DNA of 64,000 nt from Thermomonospora echinospora (GTDB lineage: Bacteria > Actinomycetota > Actinomycetes > Streptosporangiales > Streptosporangiaceae): the NCBI RefSeq assembly GCF_900108175.1, contig NZ_FNVO01000012.1, forward strand, positions 184,923-248,922, read 5' to 3'. Every line of letters starts with the position of its first letter. The first letter of the stretch is position 1. A program made the translations under genes and the position numbers. The notes under the pieces were generated by a model. The model did not search any database, was not told where the DNA came from, and was given only the letters and a program-made list of their open reading frames with translations. Below are positions 33,662 through 41,739 of this stretch, piece by piece.

Positions 33662-33911
33662 ACGGCCGCTCGGCCCCGTCCGCGACCGCGGGCGGGCACC
33701 GGGTGATCGTTGCGGGGTCGTCGGCGGTGGTGCGGCTCCGGGCCGTCCCGTCGAGGTGCGCCTGCCGGTCCGCCGCCCCCCGTCCCGTTCGCGTCGGCCG
33801 GATGTGCCGCATCATGGTCGGCACGCGAGAATCCAATCTTTGCGACAAGATGGACACCCGGCAGGCGACGCCGTCATCCGGGCGGAAACGGCGGGATGAA
33901 ATGGGGGTTTC
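33662..33911. other. Non-coding gap ahead of second YbaB-like gene
   Basis: No convincing gene. The 3' part is AT-richer (CGAGAATCCAATCTTTGCG) and probably holds the promoter of the gene at 33912, whose GTG follows GGGATGAAATGGGGGTTTC. Confidence 0.3.
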
Positions 33912-34352
33912 GTGACTGCAGGATTCGGCGATTTCGCCAACATCGACGTGGACAAGTTGCTGGGCGGCGCCAAGGAGCGGTTCGCGCGCATCCAGGAAAT
34001 GCAGGAACGCGCCCAGGAACTGGTGGGACGTGCGGAGGGGGCCGAGGGCAGGGTCCGGGCCGAGTTCACCTTCACCGGCGGGCTGACCGAGCTGGTGATC
34101 GATCCGCGCGCCATGCGGCTGAGCTCGGTGGAACTGGCCGAGGTCATCAAGACCGTGATCGCGGAGGCCTCCGCCGACCTGCAGCGCAAGTCCAACGAGC
34201 TGATGGCGGAGGTCTACGGCACCGACGTACGGGAGCTGATGGACCCGGAGAACGCCATCGCCAGGGCCCGCGAGGCCCAGGCGTCCTACGACCGGACCAT
34301 GGCCGACGTGATGGGCCAGCTCGAAAGCATGCGACGCCGCATGGGGCTGTGA
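33912..34352 (+). CDS. YbaB/EbfC-family protein (second)
   Basis: 146 residues; GTG 33912. YbaB core: helix KERFARIQEMQERAQELVGRAE, sheet GRVRAEFTFTGGLTELVIDPRAM, then a long C-terminal helix (ARAREAQASYDRTMADVMGQLESMRRRMGL). The conserved ID/NPRAMRL phrase is shared with the convergent neighbour at 34416, so the two are paralogues. It is presumably a substrate chaperone or scaffold of the type VII system rather than a nucleoid protein, judged by context. Confidence 0.75.
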   Translation: MTAGFGDFANIDVDKLLGGAKERFARIQEMQERAQELVGRAEGAEGRVRAEFTFTGGLTELVIDPRAMRLSSVELAEVIKTVIAEASADLQRKSNELMAEVYGTDVRELMDPENAIARAREAQASYDRTMADVMGQLESMRRRMGL

Positions 34353-34374
34353 GCACGGCGGCCGACCGGGCCCG

Positions 34375-34411
34375 CCGCACCCGCCCGTCCGCACCGGGCG
34401 GGCGGGTGCGG
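34375..34411. terminator. Terminator between convergent YbaB-like genes
   Basis: CCGCACCCGCCCG (34375–34387) pairs perfectly with CGGGCGGGTGCGG (34399–34411). It serves both converging genes. Confidence 0.75.
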
Positions 34412-34415
34412 TCGT

Positions 34416-34856
34416 TCAGCGGGCGCGGCGCTGGACGTCCTGGGCGCGGACGTCCATCTCGCGGGCGAACGAGTCGGTGAGGCTGTCGAGCTGCTTGCGG
34501 ATCCGGTCCTGGTCCACGGCGGTGCCCGGGTCGAAGCCGACGCCGCCCATCGCCTCGCCGAGTAGTTCGCCGATCTGCCGCTGGGCGTCGTCCTGCGCGG
34601 CGTTGACGCCGGTGGTCAGCTGCTCGGCCAGTGTCTGGCTGTCCAGCCGCATCGCCCGGGGGTTCAGCTCGATCTGCTCGACCCTGCCCTGGCCGTTGCA
34701 GGTCACCCTGATGTGGCCGTCGGCCGCCTCGCCGATCCCGCGGATCTCCTCCAGCCTGCCCTGTGCCGCCTCGATCCTCCCGACGATCTCCTGGCTCTGG
34801 GCGAGGACCTTGTCGAGGTCCTCGAGCTGGAAACGGTCCGGATCGAAATTGAGCAC
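34416..34856 (-). CDS. YbaB/EbfC-family protein (third)
   Basis: 146 residues; ATG 34856 with AGGAGTTCC upstream. Helix LDKVLAQSQEIVGRIEAAQGRLEEIRG, sheet GHIRVTCNGQGRVEQIELNPRAM, and a long charged C-terminal helix with TAVDQDRIRKQLDSLTDSFAREM. It converges on its paralogue at 33912 and diverges from the EspC-like gene at 35053, with a 196-base promoter gap between. Function as for other YbaB-like ESX genes is inferred. Confidence 0.75.
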   Translation of the reverse strand: MLNFDPDRFQLEDLDKVLAQSQEIVGRIEAAQGRLEEIRGIGEAADGHIRVTCNGQGRVEQIELNPRAMRLDSQTLAEQLTTGVNAAQDDAQRQIGELLGEAMGGVGFDPGTAVDQDRIRKQLDSLTDSFAREMDVRAQDVQRRAR

Positions 34857-35052
34857 GGCGGAACTCCTGGTGACCTGAGAGCGATGTCCGGCGATCCTGC
34901 CGACCCGGCATGATCAACTTCGGAACGCGGGGCGACGGTTGCTCTTCCGCCGTTTGAACACCAGGTGACTCCGTCGTCGGACGGCCGGCCGGTGGTCTAC
35001 TGTCCGATTCCGAGGCGGAGCGACCGTCCGCGGCAGTCGGCGAAGGAGCACG

Positions 35053-35355
35053 ATGACGCAGGATCGCCATGTCACCTCCGAGGGCATCGGCAAGGTCCGG
35101 GCGAAGGTCGTCGGTGATCTGAAGAGGATGATCGACGAGATGAGGACCGACATCGATTCCACCGATGTCGGCCCTCCCGGTTTCGGCCTGCTCGGTGAGA
35201 TCGTCTTCGGCTGGAAATACCGCGAGATCCAGGAGCACTGCCGGGAGATTCTCGGTCAGGCCGGCGAGACCCTGGACGCGTGGGGCACGTCGCTCACCGT
35301 TATCCAGCAGAACTGGCGTAACGCCGAGAACGCGAACACCGTTCAATATCGCTGA
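35053..35355 (+). CDS. EspC-like small type VII substrate
   Basis: 100 residues; ATG 35053 follows GAAGGAG. The pattern HVTSEGIGKVRAKVVGDLKRMIDEM ... PPGFGLLGEIVFGWKYREIQEHCREIL ... NWRNAENANTVQYR fits the EspC/excreted-substrate family: N-terminal helix, Gly-rich FG turn, C-terminal helix ending in NAEN-AN. The same C-terminal pattern (KGAEDANTL) ends the large protein at 30326. It is followed 21 bases later by the cassette 2 membrane gene. Confidence 0.72.
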   Translation: MTQDRHVTSEGIGKVRAKVVGDLKRMIDEMRTDIDSTDVGPPGFGLLGEIVFGWKYREIQEHCREILGQAGETLDAWGTSLTVIQQNWRNAENANTVQYR

Positions 35356-35376
35356 GCATTCGGCCGGGAGGCAGAA

Positions 35377-36123
35377 ATGGTAGCTGTCGGTTATGCGGCG
35401 GGCACGGCCGGCGCCGCCCTGGGGCTGCTGCGCACCAGCGCCACGATGTCCCAGCTCATCAACGTGGGGGTGGCCATCGCGGCGACCGCGGTCGCCAACG
35501 TGCCGGCCATGGGCGACGCCGCCGCGAACTGGACCGCGATCGCCGCCCGGATGGACGGCGGGGTCAAGGGCACCGAGAGCGACATCATCCGGCAGGTCCG
35601 TCAGGACTGGATCGCCGACGACGGCCGCGCCTTCATCGAGGTGGTCAACCGGTTCACTGCCGAGACCGAGGCCACCCGCAAGTTCTTCGACCAGGTCGAG
35701 AAGTCGCTGGACGACATCGGCGACGCCTACCGCACCTACTGGTACTCGATCCTGGTGATGGCGGGCACCGCCCTGTCGGTCTGCCTGGTCGCCTTCGCGA
35801 TGCTGTTCACGCCCCTGTTCCCGCAGGGGATGGCCATCCTGCAGTGGATGGGCGCGCTGGCCTGCAAGATCATCGCCTTGCTGACCACGATGCTGAAGGG
35901 GTTCCTGGCCATCGCGGCGACGACGCTGGCCACCGGCGCCAAGGGCATGATGCAGCTGTTCAACATCAAGCCGACCGGCGGCGCCGCCATCGACTTCACG
36001 CAGACGCGGGTCGACATGAACAGATTCAACGACGACTTCTACCAGAATCCGAACAGGCCCAACACGGCGGGCGGATTCCACTGGGTGGCCCCCAAGCGGG
36101 ACGAGCCCGAGCCCATCAAGTGA
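35377..36123 (+). CDS. Membrane protein with WXG100-like hairpin (cassette 2)
   Basis: 248 residues; ATG 35377 with GGGAGG upstream. A hydrophobic start (ATMSQLINVGVAIAATAVANV), a helical hairpin with the turn RQDWIADDGRAFIEVVNRF, two to three membrane helices (YSILVMAGTALSVCLVAFAMLF; GMAILQWMGALACKIIALLTTML) and a polar tail containing FHWVAPKRDEPEPIK. Architecture and position after an EspC-like gene parallel the gene at 32136, although direct similarity is low. Probably an accessory or channel-type component of the type VII system. Confidence 0.65.
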   Translation: MVAVGYAAGTAGAALGLLRTSATMSQLINVGVAIAATAVANVPAMGDAAANWTAIAARMDGGVKGTESDIIRQVRQDWIADDGRAFIEVVNRFTAETEATRKFFDQVEKSLDDIGDAYRTYWYSILVMAGTALSVCLVAFAMLFTPLFPQGMAILQWMGALACKIIALLTTMLKGFLAIAATTLATGAKGMMQLFNIKPTGGAAIDFTQTRVDMNRFNDDFYQNPNRPNTAGGFHWVAPKRDEPEPIK

Positions 36124-36125
36124 CG

Positions 36126-36156
36126 GCGGCAGGCGCTCCGGCCGCCGGCCTGCCGC
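36126..36156. terminator. Hairpin after cassette 2
   Basis: GCGGCAGGC (36126–36134) pairs with GCCTGCCGC (36148–36156); it lies between convergent genes. Confidence 0.5.
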
Positions 36157-36221
36157 GCGTCCTTCCGCCCGAGGGCCGGTGAGAGCATCCGCGACACGGC
36201 GGGGTACGCGGACACAGGTCC

Positions 36222-36806
36222 CTATCGCGTGGCGCGGGTCCGCAGGGCGGCCTGGATCTCCAAGACGATTTGGACCTTCTCGCTCAGCCCCACCCCGCCG
36301 CCGGGGATCGGGCCGTTGTAGCTGACGCCGAAGTCCATCCGGTTGATCTCACCGGTGGCGGTGAAGCCGACCCGGGCCCCGGCGAACGGGTCGGGCACGA
36401 AGGGGTCCGGGCCGAAGCCGTGCACCTCCAGTCGGAGCGGGACCGGCAGGGTCACGCCCTTGAGGGTGAGTTCGCCGTCGAGGAGGAAGTCGTCACCGTC
36501 CGGGCGCAGCCCCGTGGAGCGGTACGTCATGGCCGGGTACTTGTCGACCTCGAGGAAGTCGGCGTTGCGGACGTGGTCGTCGCGCTGCTTGTTGCCGGTG
36601 TCCACCGAGGACAGGTCGATGGTGGCGGTCACGCTGGACTCCCGTGGGTCGGCGGCGGTGACGATCCGCCCCTCGAACGTCCGGAACCGTCCCCGGACCT
36701 TGCTGATCATCAGATGGCGGACGGTGAAGCCGACCTCCGAGTGGACCGGGTCGATGTCCCAGGTGCCGGCGACGTATCCGGGAATCTCGACGAGTTCGGC
36801 GGGCAT
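36222..36806 (-). CDS. YceI-family lipid-binding protein
   Basis: A 194-residue beta-barrel of the YceI family, which binds isoprenoid or fatty-acid chains. Family marks: WDIDPVHSEVGFTVRHLMISKVRGRF at the N terminus, VDTGNKQRDDHVRNADFLEVDKYP in the middle, and DFGVSYNGPIPGGGVGLSEKVQI at the end. There is no signal peptide, so it is cytosolic. ATG 36806 is chosen because AGGAGA lies just upstream; a longer frame to 36845 lacks one. It is divergent from, and probably controlled by, the HxlR-type regulator. Confidence 0.92.
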   Translation of the reverse strand: MPAELVEIPGYVAGTWDIDPVHSEVGFTVRHLMISKVRGRFRTFEGRIVTAADPRESSVTATIDLSSVDTGNKQRDDHVRNADFLEVDKYPAMTYRSTGLRPDGDDFLLDGELTLKGVTLPVPLRLEVHGFGPDPFVPDPFAGARVGFTATGEINRMDFGVSYNGPIPGGGVGLSEKVQIVLEIQAALRTRATR

Positions 36807-36827
36807 GGTGTCTCCTGTGGTTCCGAA

Positions 36828-36881
36828 GGATAAGAAAGTTCCCATCGATGGTCTAGTTCCGATCGGGAACTGCTCTTATCC
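36828..36881. promoter_or_regulatory. Divergent yceI/hxlR operator-promoter
   Basis: An inverted repeat AGTTCC-N5-GGAACT (36855–36871) lies midway, flanked by CTTATC on the + strand (36874–36879) and CTTATC on the - strand (revealed as GATAAG near 36829–36834), each a possible -10. AAAGTTCCC at 36835 gives a further half site. Likely bound by the adjacent HxlR regulator. Confidence 0.55.
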
Positions 36882-36945
36882 TGGGCAGACCCGTCTCACG
36901 GCACAAGAAGGCACTTTCTTCTGCCTCGGTCACCCGGAGGTAACC

Positions 36946-37335
36946 ATGCAGGCCATCGACCCGACAGCGCATTCGCCCGGTGCCTGCCAGGCCCGCGAGG
37001 TCCTCGACCGGGTCGGGGACAAGTGGTCGCTGTACGTGATCTCCCAGCTGGGCTCCGGGACCAAGCGGTTCAACGAGCTCAAACGCGAGATCGACGGCAT
37101 CAGCCAGCGCATGCTCACCGTCACCTTGCGCGGGCTCGAACGCGACGGCATCGTCACCAGGACCATGTATCCGGTGATGCCGCCCCGCGTGGAGTACTCC
37201 CTGACCGACCTGGGCCGCACGCTGCTGGAGACGGTGGGCACGTTCGTGCGCTGGGCGGAGGAGAACCTCGACCAGATCGAGGCCGCCCGCGCCCGGTACG
37301 ACGCCCGCGCCGGGGAGATCGAGGCGTTCGGCTGA
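36946..37335 (+). CDS. HxlR-family winged-helix regulator
   Basis: 129 residues; ATG 36946 with CGGAGG upstream. HxlR features are GACQAREVLDRVGDKWSLYVISQLGSGTKRFNELKREIDGISQRMLTVTLRGLERDG and the wing YPVMPPRVEYSLTDLGRTLLE. The Cys (GAC) just before the domain is the redox or electrophile-sensing residue position in several family members. It probably represses itself and the divergent yceI gene via the palindrome between them. Confidence 0.92.
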   Translation: MQAIDPTAHSPGACQAREVLDRVGDKWSLYVISQLGSGTKRFNELKREIDGISQRMLTVTLRGLERDGIVTRTMYPVMPPRVEYSLTDLGRTLLETVGTFVRWAEENLDQIEAARARYDARAGEIEAFG

Positions 37336-37339
37336 CCCG

Positions 37340-37417
37340 CCGGACGTTCGGCGCGGCTGACCTGCCGGAGGTTCGGCGCGGCCGTATGAGGCTGATCCAC
37401 CGGACGTTCGGCGCGGC
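37340..37417 (+). repeat. Three 18-bp direct repeats after hxlR
   Basis: CCGGACGTTCGGCGCGGC occurs at 37340–37357 and 37400–37417, with a one-base variant (CCGGAGG...) at 37365–37382. They lie in the 132-base gap between convergent genes. No coding role is seen; the last codons of hxlR carry a related GCGTTCGGC. Confidence 0.7.
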
Positions 37418-37467
37418 CGTACGGGGACTACCCCGGCGAGCCCGACGGCGTCCGGCGGATCCGTTCC

Positions 37468-38400
37468 CTACGCGTTGTTGCTGGCGTACTTGCGCAGGTT
37501 GGCGACGTCCTTGTCGAAGTACGAGGTGTAGGAGACCCAGTGCACGCTGCCGCCGCCGCGGTAGCCGCCGATGACCCCGTTGATGTACCCCTTCTTGGTC
37601 TTGCTGTTGTACTTCAGCAGCCAGGGACTGCCGCTGACGCCGCCGTAGAAGCCGTTGCACTCCAGCCGGACCTGGTAGCGGGCGTACTTGGCGGTCCCGG
37701 TCCGGCACCAGATGGGCCGGTCGCGCGAGTCGAACTTGATCTTCGGGTAGCCGGTCACGTTGACCGTGTTGCGGTAACCCTGGTCGATGGCCAGCGGGTT
37801 GCCGCCGACCCGCTGCTGGATCAGCCTGCCGTCCTTGGCGTGCAGCGAGATGAACCCGTAGTCCAGGTCGGCGTCGCTGCGGTTGGCCCACAGTCGGTGC
37901 ACGAACAGCTTGCGGGCCGTCCAGATCCCATAGGGCTTCTTGCCCCTGTCGTACTTGGGCACGAAGGCGACGTTCTTGTAGTAGGTGCGGCCCATGCCGC
38001 CGTGGATGCAGTGCGCCGCCGTGATGACCAGCCGCTGCGACGTGCTGTTGATGACCGCGCCGGTGCAGTAGCGGTCGCCCGAGCCGTTGTTGAAGAACAG
38101 CGCCCCCACCGAGGGGATGCCGCCGTAGGCCTGCGCAGTCCGCGCGGCCGCGGTCGTGGTGACCCCGCCGGACGTGGCGGTCCGGCCGTCCACCGGCGTG
38201 GCCTTGGCCATCCGCTCGGGGGTCCAGTACGACTCGACGCTGCGCGCCGCGGTCGCGCTGATCACACCGCTGTCGGCCGCCTGCCGGACCTGCGCGACGG
38301 GCTCGTCGTCCCCGGTGAACGCCATCGCGCCCACGGTGGCCGCGACCACCCCGCAGCCAGAACCCAGCGCCACCCACAGCCGCATACGTCTCACGCGCAT
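37468..38400 (-). CDS. Secreted trypsin-like serine protease
   Basis: About 310 residues, with an N-terminal signal (MRVRRMRLWVALGSGCGVVAATVGAMAF) and a roughly 60-residue propeptide-like stretch. Chymotrypsin-fold triad: His130 (VITAAHC), Asp178/180 (SDADLDYGF) and Ser256 (GGVSGSPW). The fold is of the V8/glutamyl-endopeptidase type common in actinomycetes. Four cysteines may form disulfides (YCTG/AHC, WCRTG/ECNG). ATG 38400 gives the best signal peptide; GTG 38418 would add six residues. It lies within the type VII island but is a Sec-type product. Confidence 0.86.
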   Translation of the reverse strand: MRVRRMRLWVALGSGCGVVAATVGAMAFTGDDEPVAQVRQAADSGVISATAARSVESYWTPERMAKATPVDGRTATSGGVTTTAAARTAQAYGGIPSVGALFFNNGSGDRYCTGAVINSTSQRLVITAAHCIHGGMGRTYYKNVAFVPKYDRGKKPYGIWTARKLFVHRLWANRSDADLDYGFISLHAKDGRLIQQRVGGNPLAIDQGYRNTVNVTGYPKIKFDSRDRPIWCRTGTAKYARYQVRLECNGFYGGVSGSPWLLKYNSKTKKGYINGVIGGYRGGGSVHWVSYTSYFDKDVANLRKYASNNA

Positions 38401-38498
38401 TCCCCGGAAACTACCCACTTTTCCGGTGGCCCGGCAATCTCAAACATCACAGAATGATCACTTTGGTCGGAGGTGGTGCCGCCGCCCGCACGGTCTGC

Positions 38499-39437
38499 TC
38501 ACGAGGCGGTCAGATGGCGCAGCAGCGCCTGGTGCCGCTGCCAGCCCTCCGGGGACCGGCCGTCCCCCAGCTCGAACCAGGTCATCGGGGCCTGCCCGGC
38601 CCCGGCCGGGCGGGCCGGGATGCCGGACGGCCCGGAACGATCCCCGGCCACCGCCATGCCGACCGGGGCGGGCGAGCCCATCCAGCGGGGCTCGTACGTC
38701 ACGTCCGCCCGCCCGGGGTTGAGCTGCGCCAGCAGGGACGACACCGGATGCTCGGCGACCAGCGTCTCGACCAGCGCCGGCAGGTGCGCGACGGCGGGCG
38801 GGTCGGCCGGCGGATGCCCGACGGTCAGCGTGGTGACCTCGGCCGTACCGCCCTGGGAGAACTCCAGCGTGGCCAGCGCGCTGCGGCCGCCGCCCGCCCC
38901 CACCACGATCAGCCGGGTGGCGGCGGCGCCGCGCTCACGGACATGGGAGGTCAGGTCCGAGCGCTGCCAGCCGTGGGCCACCGGCTCGCTGTCGCCCCAA
39001 CCCGCCGGAGGCCGTCCGGTCAGTATGGTGACCAGCCGTTCCACCTGGCCGCCCAGCACGCCGTGCCGGGTGTGCCGGGCCCGGAAGGTCAGCGTGAGCT
39101 GGGCGCCGACCGGCCCGCTCGGCCGGGTGAGGAAGCCCGGCGCGTAGTCACGGGCGTCCGGGACGGGGCCGAACACCGCGCCGTCCCAGCGCATCGGCCG
39201 CCCGGTCAGCCCCTCGTAGTAGCCGCCGCCGTCGTGCACGATCCACTGCACGGCCGGTCCCGCCGCCTTCAGCGGCATCGACAGCCGCGCCGACGGCGGG
39301 GTCACGATCTGCAGGGTGCGGCCCGAGCCCGTGCACTCCTCCAGCGCCTCGGCCAGCCACGGGGTCAGCGCCACCACCGGACGATCCTGCAGGACCACCA
39401 TGGCCTGCGCCGTCAGTACGTCGAGCACCGCGCTCAC
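38499..39437 (-). CDS. DUF6177-type protein of the type VII locus
   Basis: 312 residues; GTG 39437 overlaps the upstream stop (GTGA). The sequence begins VSAVLDVLTAQAMVVLQDRPVVALTPWLAEALEECTGSGRTLQIVTPPSARLSMPL and matches my recollection of DUF6177 proteins found in Streptomyces type VII loci. It is soluble, without signal or membrane helices, and contains conserved-looking PMRWDGAVF and TRLIVVGAGGGRSALATLEF. In some genomes the preceding small protein appears fused to it. Function unknown; possibly a chaperone-like (EspG-type) factor. Confidence 0.6.
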   Translation of the reverse strand: MSAVLDVLTAQAMVVLQDRPVVALTPWLAEALEECTGSGRTLQIVTPPSARLSMPLKAAGPAVQWIVHDGGGYYEGLTGRPMRWDGAVFGPVPDARDYAPGFLTRPSGPVGAQLTLTFRARHTRHGVLGGQVERLVTILTGRPPAGWGDSEPVAHGWQRSDLTSHVRERGAAATRLIVVGAGGGRSALATLEFSQGGTAEVTTLTVGHPPADPPAVAHLPALVETLVAEHPVSSLLAQLNPGRADVTYEPRWMGSPAPVGMAVAGDRSGPSGIPARPAGAGQAPMTWFELGDGRSPEGWQRHQALLRHLTAS

Positions 39438-39775
39438 CGGCTCGCCCCGCTCCACACCGCGCCGCCGTGCCGGGCCACCAGTTCGTCGGCGCAGGCCAGC
39501 GCGACCCGCGCGGCGTCGTCCAGGTCGGCGGCGGCGCGGATGTCCACCCACCACACCGGCGGGGCGGCCCGCTCGCCCAGCAGCCGCTCGACCTCGCCGG
39601 CCACCGTGACCAGCACCGGGGCGGGCACGAAGACGACCAGCCGGCCCGCCTCGTCGTACACCCGGCAGGCCCCGGCCTGAGCGTTGACCGCCAGCCGCAG
39701 CCGGGCCGCGAGCTCGTCGAGCACGGCACCGACGTCGGGCCGGTCGTTGGTCAGCGCCACCACGTCGGTGCTCAC
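39434..39775 (-). CDS. Small companion of the DUF6177-type protein, 113 aa
   Basis: GTG 39775 overlaps the MinD-like gene stop and its own stop overlaps the next start, so three genes are translationally coupled. The sequence (MSTDVVALTNDRPDVGAVLDELAARLRLAVNAQAGACRVYDEAGRLVVFVPAPVLV, then GEVERLLGE and PVWWVDIRAAADLDDAARVALACADELVARHGGAVW) matches the N-terminal part I associate with DUF6177 proteins. It appears to be the separated first half of that protein. Confidence 0.6.
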   Translation of the reverse strand: MSTDVVALTNDRPDVGAVLDELAARLRLAVNAQAGACRVYDEAGRLVVFVPAPVLVTVAGEVERLLGERAAPPVWWVDIRAAADLDDAARVALACADELVARHGGAVWSGASR

Positions 39776-41739
39776 AGCGCTCCTCCGGTGAGGGACCGGG
39801 CGAACGCCTCGGCCGCGATCCAGGACACCGCGGTGCGGGCCGCGCCGCTCACCCGGTCCAGGGCGATCGCCGTGCCGGTGGCCAGATGCCGGTCGTAGGG
39901 GACCACCACGACCGGCAGCCCCCCGTCGCCGAGCACCTGCCGCGCCTGCTCCAGGTCGGCGTCGCCGTCGGCGTGCGGCGAGTGGGTGACCAGCGCGACC
40001 ACCGTGCGTGACAGCAGATCCTCGTAACCGCTGCCGACGAACCAGCTCAGCGTCTGCCGGGCGCTGAGCGCGCCGTCCACCGTGCCGGGGGTGACGAACA
40101 CCTGCGCGTGCGCGGCGGCCAGCACGCCCCGCTGGAGCCTGGCCACGATGCCCGCCCCGCAGTCGATCACCGCGGCGGAGAAGTAGCGGCTCATCCCGGC
40201 GGCAGCGGCCTGGAAGGTCTCCAGGTCCAGTTCGGTGACCCGGCCGCGTGAGCTGCCCGACACCACCCACAGGCCCTGCCGGGTGTGCGCCAGGTACTGC
40301 GCGGTCTCCTCCCAGGAGCGGGGCAGGGCGCTCACCAGGTCGTGCATGGAGTGCTCGGGCTGCACACCGAGCCGCAGCGGCAGCGAGCCGAGCCCGGAGT
40401 CGGCGTCCATCGCCAGCACCCGGTCGTCGCGGTGCTCGGCGATCACCGAGGCCAGCAGCGCCGCCACGGTGGTCTTGCCGGCGCCGCCGCGGATGGAGGT
40501 CACCGCGATCCGGCGGCACGAGGACACCGGGGACTGCAGCCGCTGCGCCATGCCGGTCATCTCGCGCAGGTCGCCGGCCGCCGAGGCGCCGACGGCCTTG
40601 CGCACTCCCTGGGCGACCCGGCGCAGCGCCGAGTCGCCGTGCGCCTTGCGCCGCACCAGCGCGTCGGGCGACACCGCGGGCCTGTCCGCGGACGGCACGC
40701 TCGCCGGGGCGGCGGGCCCGCCCCACTGACCGGGCATCTCCTGCGGGGTCTGCGGGGTCTGCGGGGTCTGCGGCTGGTGCTGTGCCACCGCCGCCTCGCC
40801 CGGCGGCTGCGTGGGAACGGGGCCGGGCTGCTCCGGCACCGTCTCGGGGAACCCGCCGATGGTGGGCGCCACGGGGGTCTCGCCGGCCGGTGCGGACGGC
40901 GCCCACGGTGAGGCTGGGGGCTGCCCGCTGTGGGGCGCCACCGGCTGTCCGACGAACGGCGGCGGGTCCATGACCGTGGAGTCGAGGGAGGGCTCGGGTG
41001 TGTGTCGCCCGGCCTGCTCCTGAGGTACGGCCTGCTCGGGCACGGCGGCATGCCGGCCGGCCACGGGCTTCCCGGGAAGGACGGACTCTTGCGCCGTTCC
41101 CTCGGGTGCGGGCCGTTCCCACGCCGCCTGCTCGTGGACGGGCTGACCGAGAGCGGCCTGCTCGTGGACCGGCCGCTCGGATACGGCCTGTTCATGGGGC
41201 GCCTGCCCGTGGGGGGACTGCTCGTAGGCCGGCTGCCCGTACGCGGGTTGTTCGTAGGCGGGTTGTTCGTAGGCGGCCTGTCGGTGTGCGGGCTGCTCGT
41301 ACGCCGGCTGCTGGTGGGGCTGTGCGTGGGACGGCTGTTCGTGGGCGGGCCACCCCGAGGCCGGCTGTCCGGGAAGGGGGTTTTCGGGGGTGTGCCGTTC
41401 CGGGACGGGGGGCTCGGCGGCGGGCGCTTCGGGACGGGTCGGCTCGGAGCGCAGCGAGTCCTTGGGGGGCAGCCCGAAGACCGCGGTCGCCTCGCGTCCC
41501 GGCGGGGGCGGCGCGCCCAGCACCGGCGGGGCGGTCTCGACGGCGGGGTCCTCGCCCGCCACCGTGCCCTCGGGGTACCACACGGACGGCCCGGATCCGG
41601 TCACCCGTTCGGTCGCCGGCGCCGCGGCCCCCACCGGAGCGGGGAGGGGGACGGGACCCGGTGGTCGGGGATCGGCGAGGCCGGCCCCGGCGGCACCGAG
41701 GTCGCGCAGCACCGCGTGCTGCCAGTCCCGATCGGACAC
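39772..41739 (-). CDS. EspI-like protein: disordered N terminus plus MinD/ParA ATPase
   Basis: 655 residues. GTG 41739 has AGGAG upstream. Residues about 20–370 are Pro/Gln/Glu-rich and disordered; within them short units such as YEQPA, HEQA and GQPA recur. The C-terminal third is a MinD-type ATPase with deviant Walker A IRGGAGKTT (about 413–425), DADSGLGSLPLRLG, and VIDCGAG. This layout equals mycobacterial EspI, an ESX-1 regulator that senses low ATP. It heads the three-gene leftward operon with the DUF6177 pair. Confidence 0.82.
   Translation of the reverse strand: MSDRDWQHAVLRDLGAAGAGLADPRPPGPVPLPAPVGAAAPATERVTGSGPSVWYPEGTVAGEDPAVETAPPVLGAPPPPGREATAVFGLPPKDSLRSEPTRPEAPAAEPPVPERHTPENPLPGQPASGWPAHEQPSHAQPHQQPAYEQPAHRQAAYEQPAYEQPAYGQPAYEQSPHGQAPHEQAVSERPVHEQAALGQPVHEQAAWERPAPEGTAQESVLPGKPVAGRHAAVPEQAVPQEQAGRHTPEPSLDSTVMDPPPFVGQPVAPHSGQPPASPWAPSAPAGETPVAPTIGGFPETVPEQPGPVPTQPPGEAAVAQHQPQTPQTPQTPQEMPGQWGGPAAPASVPSADRPAVSPDALVRRKAHGDSALRRVAQGVRKAVGASAAGDLREMTGMAQRLQSPVSSCRRIAVTSIRGGAGKTTVAALLASVIAEHRDDRVLAMDADSGLGSLPLRLGVQPEHSMHDLVSALPRSWEETAQYLAHTRQGLWVVSGSSRGRVTELDLETFQAAAAGMSRYFSAAVIDCGAGIVARLQRGVLAAAHAQVFVTPGTVDGALSARQTLSWFVGSGYEDLLSRTVVALVTHSPHADGDADLEQARQVLGDGGLPVVVVPYDRHLATGTAIALDRVSGAARTAVSWIAAEAFARSLTGGAL

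Noticed and set aside
33658..33915. 85-codon frame before the second YbaB-like gene
   Set aside because: Starts inside the FkbM gene, has no ribosome-binding site and an erratic composition.
36343..36945. N-terminal extension of the HxlR gene back to 36343
   Set aside because: It would run antisense through yceI; ATG 36946 has a strong CGGAGG site and gives the normal family length.
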